The notes: a model not told the origin generated them from the letters alone. Numbered from the stretch's first letter, positions 43,789 to 54,231 are shown. The stretch is DNA of 64,000 nt from Variovorax sp. YR216 (GCF_900107745.1 NZ_FNRO01000003.1:620001-684000); one strand, 5' to 3'. Numbers and translations are program-made.

Positions 43789-44688
43789 TCAGCGGCGAGA
43801 CGATACCCAGATCCCGCCGGCGATCAGGATGAACGCGGCGCCGTGGAACCACTGCGGCACCTCGCCGAGGAACGCCGCCGATAGCAGCGCCGCGAACAGC
43901 GGGGTCAGATTGCTGAAGAACCCGGCCGTCTGCGGACCGGCGCGCTGAACGCCGAGTCCCCAGCAGCGATAGGCCAGCAGCGCCGGGCCGAGCGTGATGA
44001 ACACCAGCGCGGCGGCGAGCGGCCATCCCCAGTCGATGTGCGCGCCAGTCACTGCCCATTCACCGGCCGCGAAGACCGCGGACCACGCGAGCCCGAACAC
44101 CATTTGCGCCATCAGGAATGAAGCCCAGTCTCGACGCGCTTCGGCCGGTTCGGTGGTGCGGGACAACATCCAGCTGTAGAACGCCCAGGAGATGGTGGCC
44201 AGCATCATGTAGAGATCGCCGGGCACCAGCCGCAGTGCGGCGAGCTGCTCCCAGCGGCCCCGGCTCAGTACGAGCAGCACCCCCGCCATCGACAATGTGG
44301 CGCCGAACAGTTGGCGCGCGGTGATCCTCGCGCCGAAGAAGAGCGTGCCGGTCGCCAGCATCCACAGCGGCATGCTCGATCCGACCAGCGTCACGTTGAC
44401 CGGCGTCGACGTCTGGAGTGCCAGGTACTGGAAGGCGTTGTAGCAACCGATGCCGAGCAGGCCGAGCATGGTGAATCGCTTCCAGTGCGCCCACAGCGGG
44501 CTCTTCGGGCGGATCATGGATGCGGCGAAGGGCAGCAGCACGATGAACGCCAGCAGCCAGCGGATGAAGTTCAGCGTCATCGGCGAGACGAGGTCCCGCA
44601 CCACACGGCCGACGACGGCGTTGCCGGCCCACAGCAGGGGCGGCACCGCGAGCAGAAGGGCGGTGCCCGGAGTGAGACGCTGCTGCAT
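43789..44688 (-). CDS. EamA-type DMT permease
   Basis: A second EamA-family permease, 299 residues with about ten membrane segments in two repeats. AGNAVVGRVVRDLVSPMTLNFIRW (about 22-45) and a second-repeat AFLGEVPQWFHGAAFILIAGGI match the family. It converges on the preceding SDR gene with 3 bp between stops and diverges from the quinone oxidoreductase gene. Substrate unknown. Confidence 0.9.
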   Translation of the reverse strand: MQQRLTPGTALLLAVPPLLWAGNAVVGRVVRDLVSPMTLNFIRWLLAFIVLLPFAASMIRPKSPLWAHWKRFTMLGLLGIGCYNAFQYLALQTSTPVNVTLVGSSMPLWMLATGTLFFGARITARQLFGATLSMAGVLLVLSRGRWEQLAALRLVPGDLYMMLATISWAFYSWMLSRTTEPAEARRDWASFLMAQMVFGLAWSAVFAAGEWAVTGAHIDWGWPLAAALVFITLGPALLAYRCWGLGVQRAGPQTAGFFSNLTPLFAALLSAAFLGEVPQWFHGAAFILIAGGIWVSSRR

Positions 44689-44788
44689 GGGGCTGAACTG
44701 TACCGTCTGCGCGCAGTGCTTCCGGGCGACGGCATCGAATCAAAGTCCGTGGCAGCATACGCGGCTCACCAGTCAAGGAATTCCAACC

Positions 44789-45775
44789 ATGAGCAAAGCC
44801 GTCCGCATCGACCGCAATGGCGGTCCCGAGGAACTGAAGATCGTCGACGTCGAGGTTGGAGACCCCGGCCCCGGCGAGATCCGCATCCGCCACAAGGCGG
44901 TGGGCCTCAATTTCATCGACACCTATCAGCGCAGCGGCCTCTATCCGTTTCCGATGCCGCTGCAGCTCGGCATGGAGGCCTCGGGCATCGTCGAGGCGGT
45001 GGGCGAGGGTGTCACGCACCTGAAGGCCGGCGACCGCGCCGCCTATGCGAGCCAGCCGCCCGGCGCCTACAGCGAGCTGCGCGTGATGCCGGGCCGCAAT
45101 GTCTGCAAGCTGCCCGATGCGATTTCGTTCGAGACCGGCGCGGCGATGATGCTCAAGGGCCTCACCGCGCAGTACCTGCTCAAGAAGACGCTGCCTGTGG
45201 AGGGGTTGCAAGGCGGCGACTACATCGTCTTCCATGCCGCCGCCGGTGGCGTCGGCCTCATCGCCTGCCAGTGGGCCAAGGCATTGGGCCTGAAGCTCAT
45301 CGGCACCGCGGGCACCGATGCCAAGTGCCAGCTCGCGCTGGACCATGGCGCGGCGCACGCGATCAACTACAGCAAGGAGAACTTCGCGCAGCGCGTGAAG
45401 GAGATCACCGGCGGCAAGGGCGTGAAGGTGGTCTACGACTCGGTGGGCAAGGACACCTTCGAAGGCTCGCTCGAATGCCTGCGGCCTTTCGGGCTGCTCG
45501 CGATCTTCGGGAATGGATCGGGGCCGGTGCCGCCTTTCAACCTCGGGCTCCTCGGCGCGAAGGGCTCGCTCTACGTCACGCGGCCGACGCTCTTCACGCA
45601 CATTGCGACGCGCGAGAGCACGCAGGCCATGGCGGACGATCTTTTTGCGGTGGTCGAAAGCGGCGCGGTGAAGATCCCGATCGACCAGCGCTACCGCCTC
45701 GAAGACGTGCAGCAGGCGCACCGCGACCTGGAGGCCCGCAAGACCACGGGCTGCACGATCCTCACCTTGAATTGA
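44789..45775 (+). CDS. qor: NADPH:quinone oxidoreductase (MDR superfamily)
   Basis: A zinc-free medium-chain dehydrogenase/reductase of 328 residues. The GroES-like N-terminal domain includes GLNFIDTYQRSGLYPFPMPL and GMEASGIVEAVGEGV. The Rossmann domain has the AAGGVGLIACQWAKALG loop (about 152-168) and YDSVGKDTFEGSLECL. It reduces quinones or enones with NADPH. ATG 44789 is the start matching the family; a longer frame upstream lies antisense to the DMT gene. Confidence 0.94.
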   Translation: MSKAVRIDRNGGPEELKIVDVEVGDPGPGEIRIRHKAVGLNFIDTYQRSGLYPFPMPLQLGMEASGIVEAVGEGVTHLKAGDRAAYASQPPGAYSELRVMPGRNVCKLPDAISFETGAAMMLKGLTAQYLLKKTLPVEGLQGGDYIVFHAAAGGVGLIACQWAKALGLKLIGTAGTDAKCQLALDHGAAHAINYSKENFAQRVKEITGGKGVKVVYDSVGKDTFEGSLECLRPFGLLAIFGNGSGPVPPFNLGLLGAKGSLYVTRPTLFTHIATRESTQAMADDLFAVVESGAVKIPIDQRYRLEDVQQAHRDLEARKTTGCTILTLN

Positions 45776-45780
45776 GCTCT

Positions 45781-45871
45781 CCCCCAGGCTACGCGCACTT
45801 CGTGGCGCTTCGCCAACCCCCTCACTGGGGGCAACACCAGCGGCCCGGCGGAGCCGGTTCCGCGGTGTTCC
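45781..45871. repeat. Interspersed palindromic repeat, copy 4
   Basis: Same orientation as copy 3: CCCCCAGGCTACGCGCACTT, GTGGCGC, CCCCCTCACTGGGGG, GGCCCGGCGGAGCCGGTTC, CGCGGTGTT. It lies in the convergent gap between the quinone oxidoreductase and the Na/Pi cotransporter genes. Confidence 0.85.
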
Positions 45872-45886
45872 TGGTATCGGATGTGT

Positions 45887-47545
45887 CTAGCGCAGTTCGC
45901 TGAGGCGGGATTCGCGCACGCGGGTCGGCGCCAGCGCGCCAGCCGATTCGAGGATCGGATAGGCGATCGAGCAGATGTGCGAATTGATGCGCTTGAGCTC
46001 GCTGATCAGGTCGATGTGCAGCGAGCTGGTCTCGATGCTCGACGCGGTCTGCTCGGTCAGCCGGTCCAGGTGCGTCGTCGCGTAGGCGCGCTCGAGATCG
46101 CGAAAGCGCGCCTTTTCCTCCAGCAGCCGCTGCGCGTCGCGCACATTGCCGTTGAGGAACACGCTCATGCTCAAGCGCAGGTTGGCGACCAGCCGCTCGT
46201 GCAGCTCGACGATCTCGCGCATGCCGGCATCCGAGAAGTTGCGCTGCGGCTTGATCTTCTTGTCCTCGATGTCGATGATCACCCGCTCGATGATGTCGCC
46301 GATCTGCTCCATGTTGATCGTGAAGCTGATGATGTCGGTCCAGCGGCGGCTCTCTTCCTCGCCCAGCGCCTCGCGCGAGATCTTGGTCAGGTAGTACTTG
46401 ATGGCCGAGTAGAGCTGGTCCACCGTGTCGTCGAGGTTGCGCAGCTCCTGCGCGAGCTTGAGGTCGTTGTTGCGGATCACGTTGAGCACGCCGATCAGCA
46501 TGGTCTCGACCACGTCCGCCTGGTGCAAAGCTTCGCGGGCCGCATTCGAGATGGCCAGCGTCGGCGTCGAGAGCGCGGAAGGATCGAGATGCTGCGGGCG
46601 CCGCGTTGCGGCCGGTTCTTCAGGCGCTGGCAGCAGCCGTGTCACCCATTTCGCCACCACGTTCGTGAGCCCGATGAAGCCGATGCTGACGACGACGTTG
46701 AACGCGAGGTGATACAGCACGACAAACTGCGTGGCGTCGTCGATGTAGGGCCGGACCTCCCGCAGCCAGACTCCGACGAAGGGCGCTGCGATCGCGACGC
46801 CGAGCAGCTTGAAGATCAGGTTGCCGACCGTCACCCGTCGCACCTCGACCGACGACTTGGCCGTGGTGAGTACCGCGAGCAGGCCGCTGCCGAGATTGGC
46901 GCCAAGCACCAGGCCCAACGCGACGTCGAGCGGAACCACGTTCGAGCTGGCCATGGCCGCGACCAGCAACACGATGGCGAGGCTCGAATAGGCCAGGATC
47001 GCAAGTCCCGCGCCGATGGTGATCTCGAGCAGCACATCGCTGTTGATCGAGGCCAGCACCGCTCGCATGGCCGGGCTCTCGAAGAGCGGTCCGGTCGCTT
47101 CGACGACAAGCTGCAGCGCCAGCAGCATCAGGCCCAACCCGATGAGCACGCGCCCGACGCGGCCTGCGGGGCTCGACGGCCGCGTGATGAACAGCACCAC
47201 ACCGACGAAGATGAAGAGCGGCGACAGCCACGAGAGATCGGCGGAGAAGAGCACCGACATCAGCGCCGTGCCGATGTCCGCACCGCGCATCACCGCCAGC
47301 GCCGCAGGGAGCGTGACCAGCCCCTGGCCCACGAATGACGAGGTCATCAGCGAGGTGGCGGTGCTCGATTGCACCAGCGCCGTCACTCCGATCCCCGACA
47401 GCGCTGCGGTGAAGCGGTTGCGCATGCTGTGCACGAGGATCCTGCGCAGGTTGGTGCCGAAGACCCGCAGCACCCCCGTTCGGACGAGATGGGTGCCCCA
47501 CACCAGCAGAGCGATCGCTGCGAGCAGATTCAACAAGTGCTTCAT
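45887..47545 (-). CDS. Na+/Pi cotransporter family protein with PhoU-like domain
   Basis: An NptA/YjbB-type sodium-phosphate cotransporter of 552 residues. The membrane half (about 1-310) contains two inverted QSS repeats, seen as TALVQSSTATSLMTSSFVG and LGANLGSGLLAVLTTAKSS. The C-terminal cytoplasmic part (about 345-540) is helical and PhoU-like. Such proteins mainly export phosphate or link to phosphate sensing. It is monocistronic here. Confidence 0.93.
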   Translation of the reverse strand: MKHLLNLLAAIALLVWGTHLVRTGVLRVFGTNLRRILVHSMRNRFTAALSGIGVTALVQSSTATSLMTSSFVGQGLVTLPAALAVMRGADIGTALMSVLFSADLSWLSPLFIFVGVVLFITRPSSPAGRVGRVLIGLGLMLLALQLVVEATGPLFESPAMRAVLASINSDVLLEITIGAGLAILAYSSLAIVLLVAAMASSNVVPLDVALGLVLGANLGSGLLAVLTTAKSSVEVRRVTVGNLIFKLLGVAIAAPFVGVWLREVRPYIDDATQFVVLYHLAFNVVVSIGFIGLTNVVAKWVTRLLPAPEEPAATRRPQHLDPSALSTPTLAISNAAREALHQADVVETMLIGVLNVIRNNDLKLAQELRNLDDTVDQLYSAIKYYLTKISREALGEEESRRWTDIISFTINMEQIGDIIERVIIDIEDKKIKPQRNFSDAGMREIVELHERLVANLRLSMSVFLNGNVRDAQRLLEEKARFRDLERAYATTHLDRLTEQTASSIETSSLHIDLISELKRINSHICSIAYPILESAGALAPTRVRESRLSELR

Positions 47546-47581
47546 GGAAGAGAAGCACTATAGAGCACCGAAGCTGGGGGA

Positions 47582-48085
47582 CTACGACTTGCCGCGGCGC
47601 ACGCGGCGCAACTCGTCGAGGATCAGGCAGATCGCGCCGATGGTGATGGCGCTGTCGGCCACGTTGAAGGCGGGGAAGTGCCGGCCGGCCAGGTGGAAGT
47701 CGAGGAAGTCGACCACGTAGCCGTGCATCATCCGGTCGATCACGTTGCCGATGGCGCCGCCGAGGATGGCCGCCATCGAGAACGAGAAGAGCTTCTGCCC
47801 CGCGTGGGACTTCAGCATCCAGATGATGAAGATCGCCGCCCCGATGCCGATCGCCATGAAGAACCAGCGCTGCCAGCCATCAGCGCCGGCCAGGAACGAG
47901 AAGGCCGCGCCGGTGTTGTGCGCGCGGACCACGTTGAAGAAGCTGGTGACGTAGGTCGCGTCGCCGTACTTGTAGTAGCCGAGGATCAGCGTCTTGGTGA
48001 ACTGGTCGATGATGACGATGACCAGCGCAAGGCCGAGCCAGGGCCAGATACCGAGGCCCTTCGAGCCAGAGGGGCGGCGGGCCAT
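47582..48085 (-). CDS. lspA: Lipoprotein signal peptidase (signal peptidase II)
   Basis: An aspartyl membrane peptidase of 167 residues with four helices, which cleaves prolipoproteins. [44 protein letters not shown] (first catalytic Asp) and [11 protein letters not shown] (second Asp) are present. The start overlaps the ileS stop, so the two are coupled as in most proteobacteria. Confidence 0.97.
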   Translation of the reverse strand: MARRPSGSKGLGIWPWLGLALVIVIIDQFTKTLILGYYKYGDATYVTSFFNVVRAHNTGAAFSFLAGADGWQRWFFMAIGIGAAIFIIWMLKSHAGQKLFSFSMAAILGGAIGNVIDRMMHGYVVDFLDFHLAGRHFPAFNVADSAITIGAICLILDELRRVRRGKS

Positions 48086-50928
48086 CAGGCGATGGTCCTT
48101 GCTTCGCCGGCGCCGTAGAGATTGCTGGTGCAACGTCCGCAGATGGCCGGGTGCGCCGCGTCGTGGCCGACATCGTCGCGCCAGTGCCAGCAGCGCTCGC
48201 ACTTGGTGGCCTTGCTGGCGGTCACGGTGGCCGCAAGCGTGTCGCCAGCCGCGAGCGCGATCGCCGAGGTGATGAAGACGAACTTCAGGTCGTCGCCCAG
48301 CGACGCAAGCAGCGCGTGGTCGTCGGCCGGCGCCGTGATCGTCACGTTGGCCTGCAGCGAGGAGCCGACCTGGCCGTCCGCACGCACCGTCTCGATCTCC
48401 TTGTTGACCGCATCGCGGATCTCGCGGATACGGCTCCACTTGGCGAGCAGGGCGTCGTCGGGCGTGCCGAGGTCGCTGTAGGTCTGCACGAAGATCGACT
48501 GGCCGTCGCCGCAGAACTTCCACGCCTCTTCGGCGGTGAAGCTCAGGAACGGCGCCATCCAGCGCAGCATCGCCTGCGTGATGTGCCAGAGCGCGGTCTG
48601 TGCGCTGCGGCGCGCGCGCGAGCCAGGTGCGGTGGTGTAGAGCCGGTCCTTCAGCACGTCGAGGTAGAACGCGCCGAGATCTTCGGAGCAGTACACCTGC
48701 AGCTTGGCCACCACCGGGTGGAACTCGTAGACCTTGTAGTGCGCGAGGATCTCGGCCTGGAACTGCGCGGCGCGGCTGAGCGCGTAGCGGTCGATCTCGA
48801 GCAGGTCGCCAAGCGGCACCGCGTCCTTCGCGATGTCGAAGTCGCTGGTGTTGGCAAGCAGGAAGCGCAGCGTGTTGCGGATGCGGCGGTACGCATCGAC
48901 CACGCGCGCGAGGATCTTGTCGTCGCCTGCGATGTCGCCCGAGTAGTCGCTCGCGGCCACCCAGAGGCGGGTGATCTCGGCGCCGAGCTTCTTGTTCACT
49001 TCCTGCGGATCGATGCCGTTGCCGAGCGACTTGCTCATCTTGCGGCCCTGGCTGTCGACCGTGAAGCCGTGCGTCAGCAGGCCTCGATAGGGCGCGCGGC
49101 CTTCGAGCGCGCAGGCGAGCAGCAGCGACGAGTGGAACCAGCCGCGGTGCTGGTCGTGGCCTTCGAGGTAGAGGTCGGCTTCCGGCCCCGTCTCGTGGTG
49201 CACGTTCGGGTGCGTGCCGCGCAGCACATGCGAGAAGGTCGAGCCCGAGTCGAACCACACCTCGAGGATGTCCGTGCTCTTGGTGTAGTTCGGTGCGTCC
49301 GCGGCGCCGAGGATCTCCTCGGCTGTCACGCGGCTCCAGGCCTCGATGCCGCCCTTCTCGACGATGTCGGCGGCCTGGTCGAGGATCTGCATCGTGCGCG
49401 GATGCAGCTCGCCCGAGTCCTTGTGCAGGAAGAACGGGATCGGCACGCCCCAGCTGCGCTGGCGGCTGATGCACCAGTCGGGCCGGTTGGCGATCATGTC
49501 GTGCAGGCGCGCCCTGCCGTTCTCCGGGTAGAAGCTCGTCTGCTCGATGGCTTCCAGCGCGGTCTGGCGCAGCGTCTTCGGCGCCTTGTCCTTGGTGAAG
49601 ACGCCGTCGCCTTCGTCCATGCGGATGAACCACTGCGCGGCAGCGCGGTAGATCACCGGCGTCTTGTGGCGCCAGCAGTGCGGGTAGCTGTGGGTGATGT
49701 GCTCGGTCGTCATCAGGCGGCCGGCGTCGCGCAGCGCGTGGATGATGACCGGGACCGCCTTCCAGATGTTCTGGCCGCCGAAGAGCGGGAAGTCGGCTGC
49801 ATACGAACCGTTGCCTTGCACCGGGTTCAGGATGTCGTCGTACTTGACGCCGTGCGCGATGCAGGAGTTGAAATCCTCCACGCCGTAGGCCGGCGAGGAA
49901 TGCACGAGACCGGTGCCGTCCTCGGCGGTCGCGTAGTCGGCCAGGTAGACCGGCGACAGGCGGCGGAAGCCCGCGTCCACGTCGTACAGCGGATGCTCGA
50001 ACTCGAGGCCGCCGAGCCGCTCGCCCTTCACGGTCGCGAGCACCTTGCCTTCGAGCGCGTAGCGCGTCATGCACATCTCGACCAGCGAGTTCGCGAGCAC
50101 GAGCAGGCCGCGCTCGGTATCGACCAGCGAGTACTCGAGCTCGGGGTTGAGGTTGATCGCCTGGTTGGCAGGGATCGTCCACGCGGTGGTGGTCCAGATG
50201 ACCGCGAAGGCATCCTTGTGCAGCGCAGGCAGGCCGAAGGCGGCCGCGAGCCTGGCCGGGTCGTGCGCCTTGAAGGCCACGTCGAGCGTCTGCGACTTCT
50301 TGTCGGCGTACTCGATCTCGAATTCGGCCAGCGACGAGCCGCAGTCGAAGCACCAGTACACCGGCTTCAGGCCGCGATAGACGAATCCGCGCTCGATTAC
50401 GCGCTTGAACGCCCGGATCTCGCCGGCCTCGTTCGCGAAATCCATCGTCTTGTACGGATGGTCCCATTCGCCCAGCACGCCCAGGCGCTGGAAGTCGGTC
50501 ATCTGCTGCGCGATCTGCTCGGTCGCGTAGGCGCGGCTCTTGGCCTGCATTTCGTCGCGGCTCAGGTTGCGGCCGTATTTCTTTTCGATCGCGTTCTCGA
50601 TCGGCAGGCCGTGGCAGTCCCAGCCGGGCACGTAGAGCGCGTCGTAGCCTTCGAGCTGGCGCGCCTTGGTGATCATGTCCTTCAGGATCTTGTTGACCGC
50701 GTGCCCCATGTGGATCTGACCGTTGGCGTAAGGCGGGCCGTCATGCAGGATGAACTTGGGCGCGCCGTGGCGCGCGTCGCGCAGGCGGTGGTAGACGCCT
50801 TGCTCGTTCCATTCCTTGACCCAGCCCGGCTCGCGCTTGGGCAGGTCGCCGCGCATCGGGAAAGGGGTGTCGGGCAGGTTCAGCGTGGCGCGGTAATCGG
50901 TGCCGCCGTCGGTCTTGTTGTCAGCCAT
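48085..50928 (-). CDS. ileS: Isoleucyl-tRNA synthetase
   Basis: A class I synthetase of 947 residues. The HIGH motif appears as [15 protein letters not shown] (about 71), KMSKS as [11 protein letters not shown] near 630, and editing-domain GWDCHGLP and [12 protein letters not shown] are present. The C-terminal zinc finger (CERCWHWR then CGRCTSNL) marks the bacterial type. It sits between ribF and lspA. The 111 bp before its start include no strong landmark. Confidence 0.98.
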   Translation of the reverse strand: MADNKTDGGTDYRATLNLPDTPFPMRGDLPKREPGWVKEWNEQGVYHRLRDARHGAPKFILHDGPPYANGQIHMGHAVNKILKDMITKARQLEGYDALYVPGWDCHGLPIENAIEKKYGRNLSRDEMQAKSRAYATEQIAQQMTDFQRLGVLGEWDHPYKTMDFANEAGEIRAFKRVIERGFVYRGLKPVYWCFDCGSSLAEFEIEYADKKSQTLDVAFKAHDPARLAAAFGLPALHKDAFAVIWTTTAWTIPANQAINLNPELEYSLVDTERGLLVLANSLVEMCMTRYALEGKVLATVKGERLGGLEFEHPLYDVDAGFRRLSPVYLADYATAEDGTGLVHSSPAYGVEDFNSCIAHGVKYDDILNPVQGNGSYAADFPLFGGQNIWKAVPVIIHALRDAGRLMTTEHITHSYPHCWRHKTPVIYRAAAQWFIRMDEGDGVFTKDKAPKTLRQTALEAIEQTSFYPENGRARLHDMIANRPDWCISRQRSWGVPIPFFLHKDSGELHPRTMQILDQAADIVEKGGIEAWSRVTAEEILGAADAPNYTKSTDILEVWFDSGSTFSHVLRGTHPNVHHETGPEADLYLEGHDQHRGWFHSSLLLACALEGRAPYRGLLTHGFTVDSQGRKMSKSLGNGIDPQEVNKKLGAEITRLWVAASDYSGDIAGDDKILARVVDAYRRIRNTLRFLLANTSDFDIAKDAVPLGDLLEIDRYALSRAAQFQAEILAHYKVYEFHPVVAKLQVYCSEDLGAFYLDVLKDRLYTTAPGSRARRSAQTALWHITQAMLRWMAPFLSFTAEEAWKFCGDGQSIFVQTYSDLGTPDDALLAKWSRIREIRDAVNKEIETVRADGQVGSSLQANVTITAPADDHALLASLGDDLKFVFITSAIALAAGDTLAATVTASKATKCERCWHWRDDVGHDAAHPAICGRCTSNLYGAGEARTIA

Positions 50929-51039
50929 GGAAGTTCCAGAAATCTGCGCTGCCGTGCAACGCGCGAAGGGATCGGGGGAAGCGTGCGGCCTTCGCGAAAC
51001 AAGGCGCGGCCGGACGCGGCGGAAAGCGAAGGTCCCGCT

Positions 51040-52077
51040 TTAAATTCGATCGCGCGTGGTCTGGCGATGGGTCTCGGCGTGGGTGGAAGCAAAGAATGCA
51101 CGCGCGTCGCGACCGTCCTTCGCGATGCCCGCCGTGAGGGCCTCGAGGCTGGTGTAGCGCAATTCGTCGTGCAATTTGTGCAGCAGTTCCACGCGGACGA
51201 TTTTACCGTAGGCCCCCTCCGAGCCGAGATGCGCGGGCCAATCCAGGCAGTGGGTCTCGAGCAGCACGCGGCCGCCGTTGACATCGTTGGCGTCGAGGGA
51301 AGGGCGCACGCCGAGGTTTGCGACGCCTGGCAGTGGCTTTTCGGTCAGGCCATGCACAAGCACCGCGAAGATCCCGCTGGCAGCAGGCTTCCAGTGCTTG
51401 AAGCGCAGGTTGAGCGTGCGAAAGCCGTCGTCGCGGCCGGGTGAGGACGCGCCCAGCGCCCGGCCCAGCTTTCGGCCGTGGACCACATGGCCCGAGATGG
51501 CGTACGGCCGCCCCAGAAGGGCCTGGGCGTCGGCCATCCGGCCTTCGGCCAGCGCCTCGCGCACGGCCGAACTCGATACGCGCAGTCCGTGGACCTCGTA
51601 GCTGTTCATCCGCGCCACGTCGAAGCCGGCCTGCTCCCCGGCGCGATCGAGCATGTCGTAGTCGCCGGCGCGCTTGGCGCCGAAGCGGAAGTCGTCGCCG
51701 ACCAGGATGTACTTGGCGCCCAGGCCCTCGATGAGGACATGCCGGATGAAGTCTTCGGGCGATTGCGAAGCCAGCCGCGCATCGAACGGCAGCACGATGG
51801 TTTGCGCGACTCCGCTGGCGGCCAGTTCGCTGAGCTTGTCGCGCAACGTGCCGATGCGGGCCGGCGCCAACTCGGGCCGCTTGGTGACCGCCGCGAAATA
51901 GTCGCGCGGGTGCGGCTCGAACGTCAGGACACAGCTCGGCAGCCCGCGAGCGCGGGCTTCGGCATTGAGCAGCCCGAGCATGGCCCGGTGACCGCGGTGG
52001 ACACCGTCGAAGTTGCCTATGGTCAGGGCGCAGGCCGGAGCCACCCCCGGATGCCGAAAACCCCGGAAAATCTGCAT
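51040..52077 (-). CDS. ribF: Bifunctional riboflavin kinase/FAD synthetase
   Basis: An enzyme of 345 residues that makes FMN and FAD. The N-terminal adenylyltransferase has TIGNFDGVHRGHRAML (about 17-32) and the ISSTAVRE-like segment reads VSSSAVREALAEG. The C-terminal kinase has GRPYAISGHVVHGRKLGR and GIFAVLVHG, PGVANLGVRPS. The ATG at 52075-52077 is preferred over one eight codons upstream because the usual MQIFRG start follows. It heads the ribF-ileS-lspA cluster. Confidence 0.96.
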   Translation of the reverse strand: MQIFRGFRHPGVAPACALTIGNFDGVHRGHRAMLGLLNAEARARGLPSCVLTFEPHPRDYFAAVTKRPELAPARIGTLRDKLSELAASGVAQTIVLPFDARLASQSPEDFIRHVLIEGLGAKYILVGDDFRFGAKRAGDYDMLDRAGEQAGFDVARMNSYEVHGLRVSSSAVREALAEGRMADAQALLGRPYAISGHVVHGRKLGRALGASSPGRDDGFRTLNLRFKHWKPAASGIFAVLVHGLTEKPLPGVANLGVRPSLDANDVNGGRVLLETHCLDWPAHLGSEGAYGKIVRVELLHKLHDELRYTSLEALTAGIAKDGRDARAFFASTHAETHRQTTRDRI

Positions 52078-52136
52078 CGGTCGGTATCTTTTTGATAGCA
52101 CTTTGTGCCCGCAGGATGGGCACTACAGCGCGTCTT

Positions 52137-52160
52137 GTCACAAAGCCGGTATATTGTGAC
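52137..52160. promoter_or_regulatory. Inverted repeat in the ribF/HNH divergent region
   Basis: GTCACAA (52137-52143) and TTGTGAC (52154-52160) are exact reverse complements separated by 10 bp. The spacing of one DNA turn per half-site suits a dimeric regulator. It lies between ribF and the HNH gene. Confidence 0.45.
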
Positions 52161-52239
52161 GCACTGCGTCATGCGCAAGCCGATCCGGCGGGCGCCATGT
52201 CTTGGTCTTTCCGTGTTTCCTTCGAATGAGGAGCGTGTG

Positions 52240-52797
52240 GTGAAGGTCTTGAAGCTGTCGGCCCAAGGGCTGCCCCAATCGTGGATTTCGCTCGAGCAGG
52301 CGGTGATCCACTACGCCTCCGACGAAGTTCGTTGGGAGGTGGGCGCTCAGGTCGCGGTGTTCAGGGGCGGCCACAACGCGATCACGGGCCAGCAGTCGCA
52401 GATCGTGATCAACAGCATCATCGGCACGAAGGGCGTGCCGCGCATCAATCCCTTCATGCAGCGGCCGGGGCTCACCAATGCCAAGCTGTTTGCCCGCGAC
52501 CGGAACGTCTGTGCCTATTGCGGCGGTCATTTCCACGAGGAAGAGCTGACCCGCGAGCACATCATCCCGTTCGCCCAGAACGGCATCGACACCTGGATGA
52601 ACGTCGTCACCGCGTGCCGCCCCTGCAATCACCGCAAGAGCAGCCGCACGCCGGAACAGGCCGGGATGCCGCTGCTGTACACGCCGTACGTGCCGAGCCT
52701 GTGGGAAGACTTCATCCTGCGCAATCGGCGCATCCTGGCGGACCAGATGGAGTTCCTGATGGCGCATCTGCCACAGAGCTCCAGGCTGCACGGCTAG
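52240..52797 (+). CDS. HNH endonuclease family protein
   Basis: A protein of 185 residues. The HNH domain spans about 88-140: CAYCGGHF, ELTREHIIPFAQNGIDTWMNVV and ACRPCNHRKSS give two CxxC zinc pairs and the catalytic HNH residues. The first about 80 residues (QGLPQSWISLEQAVIHYASDEVRWEVG) match the widespread HNH proteins of gammaproteobacteria and betaproteobacteria with unknown cellular role. GTG 52240 is chosen since GGAG stands 6 nt upstream. It is probably a housekeeping gene rather than a mobile intron endonuclease. Confidence 0.9.
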   Translation: MKVLKLSAQGLPQSWISLEQAVIHYASDEVRWEVGAQVAVFRGGHNAITGQQSQIVINSIIGTKGVPRINPFMQRPGLTNAKLFARDRNVCAYCGGHFHEEELTREHIIPFAQNGIDTWMNVVTACRPCNHRKSSRTPEQAGMPLLYTPYVPSLWEDFILRNRRILADQMEFLMAHLPQSSRLHG

Positions 52798-52800
52798 CGT

Positions 52801-54180
52801 TCAGTAGGTCAGTTCGAGCACGCTGACGTCGCCGCGCGACGCTGGCCAGGTCTGGCCGATCAGCGTTTCCCCATTGAATTCGGCCTCGATCGTGCGAGCG
52901 GCGTCGTTCGTGAGCTTGATCTTTGAACTCGACACCCCCGAACCCGTCGGCGGCACGCCCGGCGGCAAGGTTTGCCCGTCGAAGCGCAAGGAGTCGCGCT
53001 CGACGTCGAAGTAGCCGCGCGGGCGGGTGAAGGTCACCAGGGCCTTGGCATCGCGGTCGGTCTCTGCGATGCGCTCGGGTCGCAGATGAACCACATTGCT
53101 CGAGCGCGGGAATGGGCTGCGGTAGATGTGCGTGGTCGCATATCCGGGGGCGCTCAGCACGAACTCGTAGCGCGTGTCCGGCCTGCCCTGGAACGGTCCC
53201 CAGCGGCCGTCCTGCGCAATGGTCTGCTGCCACACCGCAGGCCCGTTCCGCCCGCCGGTGGACGCATCGATGGCGAATACATCGAGGCGGGCACCGACCA
53301 GAGGCAGGTTGTTGCTGAAGGCACCACTGTCCGGCTTCAGCGGATCGATGTCGAGGCCGGTGACCCGGCCGGACAGGGTGATCTGCGCTTCGGGCTCGAC
53401 CTTGAGCGTGCGCGGCGCCTCGCCGGTGAGGAAGCGCCAGGTGGCGTCGAAAGCAGCGGGCGAAAACGAGGTTTCCCGATGGTCCACGCGCGGCAGCACC
53501 ACATTGGTCGCGCCCTTGAGCGCCGGGCCATCGAAGCCGACGTTGGTCGGCGTGCCGCGGATGCCGATCCAGATGCCGTCGGGCTGCGCGTATTTGTCGT
53601 TCCTGTCGGAGCGCAGCGTCAGCCACTTCACGCCGGCCGGGACCTCGTCGCCATTGCCGTTCTTCGGCGCGTTGAGCTGCTGCAGGAAGGGACTCAGCCC
53701 CGAGAACTCGCTGCGCTCCTGCCGCCCCTTGATCGACCAGATGCCGTGCGCCGGGTTGCCGCCGAGCACCACATGGCTCACGACGCGATCGCCGCCGCCG
53801 TTCTGGACGTAGTTCCGGATCGCATTGCCGCCGCGCGAGTTGCCGATCAGCACCACCTGCGTGGCGCCGGTCGTCTTCAGCACGCGCTCGACCTCCGACT
53901 TCAGGAAGGCCAACGATTCCGCCGTGGAACTGCGGCCGGGCTGCGCCACGGTGTCGTCGTCGCGCGCCAGCGGAAAGGGCTGGTCAAGCGCGAACAGGCG
54001 GCCCGGCGGCCACCCGTTGGATTCGAAGCGCCAGATCGTGGTCTGCCACAGCGCGGCGGAATCGCCGTTGCCGTGCACGAACAAGATCGGCGGACGCTCG
54101 TTGCTGGACGGCGGGGTGGTGCAGGCGGCGAGCATGGTTGTCGAGAAACCAAGAAGGAGCAGTTGGCGGCGAGTGTGCAT
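52801..54180 (-). CDS. Lipoprotein alpha/beta-hydrolase with C-terminal beta domain
   Basis: A protein of 459 residues. A lipoprotein signal peptide ends in LAAC (Cys about 19). The hydrolase domain (about 30-250) has FVHGNGDSA for the oxyanion hole and VLIGNSRGGNAIR for the nucleophile elbow (Ser about 114). Residues about 265-459 form a separate beta-rich region with YEFVLSAPGYATTHIYRSPF, resembling lipase C-terminal or carboxypeptidase-regulatory-like modules. Likely a surface esterase or lipase; substrate unknown. A terminator lies just upstream on the same strand. Confidence 0.82.
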   Translation of the reverse strand: MHTRRQLLLLGFSTTMLAACTTPPSSNERPPILFVHGNGDSAALWQTTIWRFESNGWPPGRLFALDQPFPLARDDDTVAQPGRSSTAESLAFLKSEVERVLKTTGATQVVLIGNSRGGNAIRNYVQNGGGDRVVSHVVLGGNPAHGIWSIKGRQERSEFSGLSPFLQQLNAPKNGNGDEVPAGVKWLTLRSDRNDKYAQPDGIWIGIRGTPTNVGFDGPALKGATNVVLPRVDHRETSFSPAAFDATWRFLTGEAPRTLKVEPEAQITLSGRVTGLDIDPLKPDSGAFSNNLPLVGARLDVFAIDASTGGRNGPAVWQQTIAQDGRWGPFQGRPDTRYEFVLSAPGYATTHIYRSPFPRSSNVVHLRPERIAETDRDAKALVTFTRPRGYFDVERDSLRFDGQTLPPGVPPTGSGVSSSKIKLTNDAARTIEAEFNGETLIGQTWPASRGDVSVLELTY

Positions 54181-54202
54181 GTTGAATGGCCTTCCAAAGC
54201 AA

Positions 54203-54231
54203 ACGCCCGCCAGCTTGGGGCCGGCGGGCGT
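54203..54231 (-). terminator. Intrinsic terminator of the acyl-CoA dehydrogenase operon
   Basis: ACGCCCGCC and GGCGGGCGT form a 9-bp stem around an 11-nt loop. In minus-strand direction the stem is followed by TTTGCTTT, 36 bp past the stop of the downstream dehydrogenase gene. Confidence 0.75.

Noticed and set aside
48151..51444. A 1097-codon plus-strand frame over ileS
   Set aside because: It is antisense to ileS, which has HIGH, KMSKS and zinc-finger motifs, and has no recognisable domain.
52240..52797. HNH gene considered as a homing or phage endonuclease
   Set aside because: No intron, intein or phage genes are around it, and its N-terminal half matches a widespread chromosomal HNH family next to ribF.
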